NCBI GenBank assembly: GCA_022793065.1
Contig: JAAWCE010000042.1
Coordinates: forward strand, 62,001-126,000
Source: Lachnospiraceae bacterium
GTDB lineage: Bacteria; Bacillota; Clostridia; Lachnospirales; Lachnospiraceae
Direction: 5' to 3'
DNA: 64,000 nucleotides
Within the stretch, counting starts at the first letter, position 1; every line of letters begins with the position of its first letter. Of the stretch, positions 63,941 to 64,000 are shown piece after piece. The position numbers were made by a program, and so were the translations under genes. The notes under the pieces were generated by a model. The model was not told where the DNA came from, searched no databases, and saw only the letters and a list, made by a program, of their open reading frames with translations.

Positions 63941-64000
63941 ATGGAAATACAAGAAAAAAGTGATTCGGAATTAGCATCCGGTTTACAGGATAATTTTATA
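63941..64000 (+). CDS. Start of an unidentified gene (partial)
   Basis: ATG at 63941 follows AGAGGAGAAA and opens a frame of 20 residues (MEIQEKSDSELASGLQ, then DNFI) that runs off the right edge. The tail end is not enough to name it. It could be another gene of the MoxR locus. Confidence 0.55.
   Translation, partial: MEIQEKSDSELASGLQDNFI

Overview
The window looks like a core-genome segment of an anaerobic Firmicute, most likely a Lachnospiraceae or related Clostridia. This rests on gene content and order, not on a database search: mreBCD-PBP2-minCDE-rodA-mgsA, ylmE/sepF, rplU-prp-rpmA-obgE with an L27 that carries a cleavable N-terminus, mutS-mutL-miaA-ynbB, lexA beside a tyrosine recombinase, and rubrerythrin. 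Base composition is moderately AT-rich, with frequent TTG starts and strong purine-rich ribosome binding sites. No tRNA, rRNA, insertion sequence or CRISPR array was seen.

Region 1 (1-8.7 kb): the 3' end of a histidine operon (hisG end, hisD, hisB, hisIE). HisIE carries an extra N-terminal HisA/HisF-like barrel whose catalytic aspartates look lost. Directly downstream, with operon-like spacing, lie two phosphoribosyltransferase-type genes (TRSP-domain and StiP family) and an ATP-grasp gene. Convergent to them are an HpcH/CitE-like lyase and a HAD hydrolase. These five families form the biosynthetic module known from tellurite-resistance (Ter) loci, predicted to make a nucleoside-like metabolite, but no TerB/C/D gene is in the window. 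This is the strongest candidate for a little-described system here.

Region 2 (8.9-22.3 kb): accessory region. It holds a SUKH (SMI1/KNR4) protein with C-terminal leucine-rich repeats, a small unknown protein, a large membrane-anchored subtilisin-like protease with InlB-type repeats behind a long AT-rich leader, and a two-component system whose histidine kinase is split by a G8 homopolymer. A coupled unknown membrane protein, a sodium:amino-acid symporter and peptidase T follow. Together they suggest, by inference only, extracellular proteolysis, sensing and peptide/amino-acid use.

Region 3 (22.3-33.6 kb): nucleic-acid maintenance. miaB, a LysM exported protein behind a tandem 40-bp repeat, mutS, mutL, miaA, a methionine-gamma-lyase-like PLP enzyme, a DUF4321 protein and radC.

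Region 4 (33.6-49.5 kb): cell shape, division and envelope. mreB, mreC, mreD, a large PBP2, minC, minD, minE, rodA, mgsA (catalytic Asp changed to Glu), a D,D-carboxypeptidase lipoprotein, a P-loop protein, a HlyD-like protein, a YggS/YlmE PLP protein, sepF, aroB, lspA and an RluD-type pseudouridine synthase.

Region 5 (49.5-64 kb): ribosome and housekeeping. A cytidylate-kinase-like protein, rplU-prp-rpmA, obgE, yhbY, nadD, yqeK, rsfS; then on the minus strand DUF378, lexA, a tyrosine recombinase and a TtcA-like protein; then rubrerythrin, a TldD/PmbA-like protein and a MoxR-DUF58-membrane protein operon, with a partial gene at the right edge.
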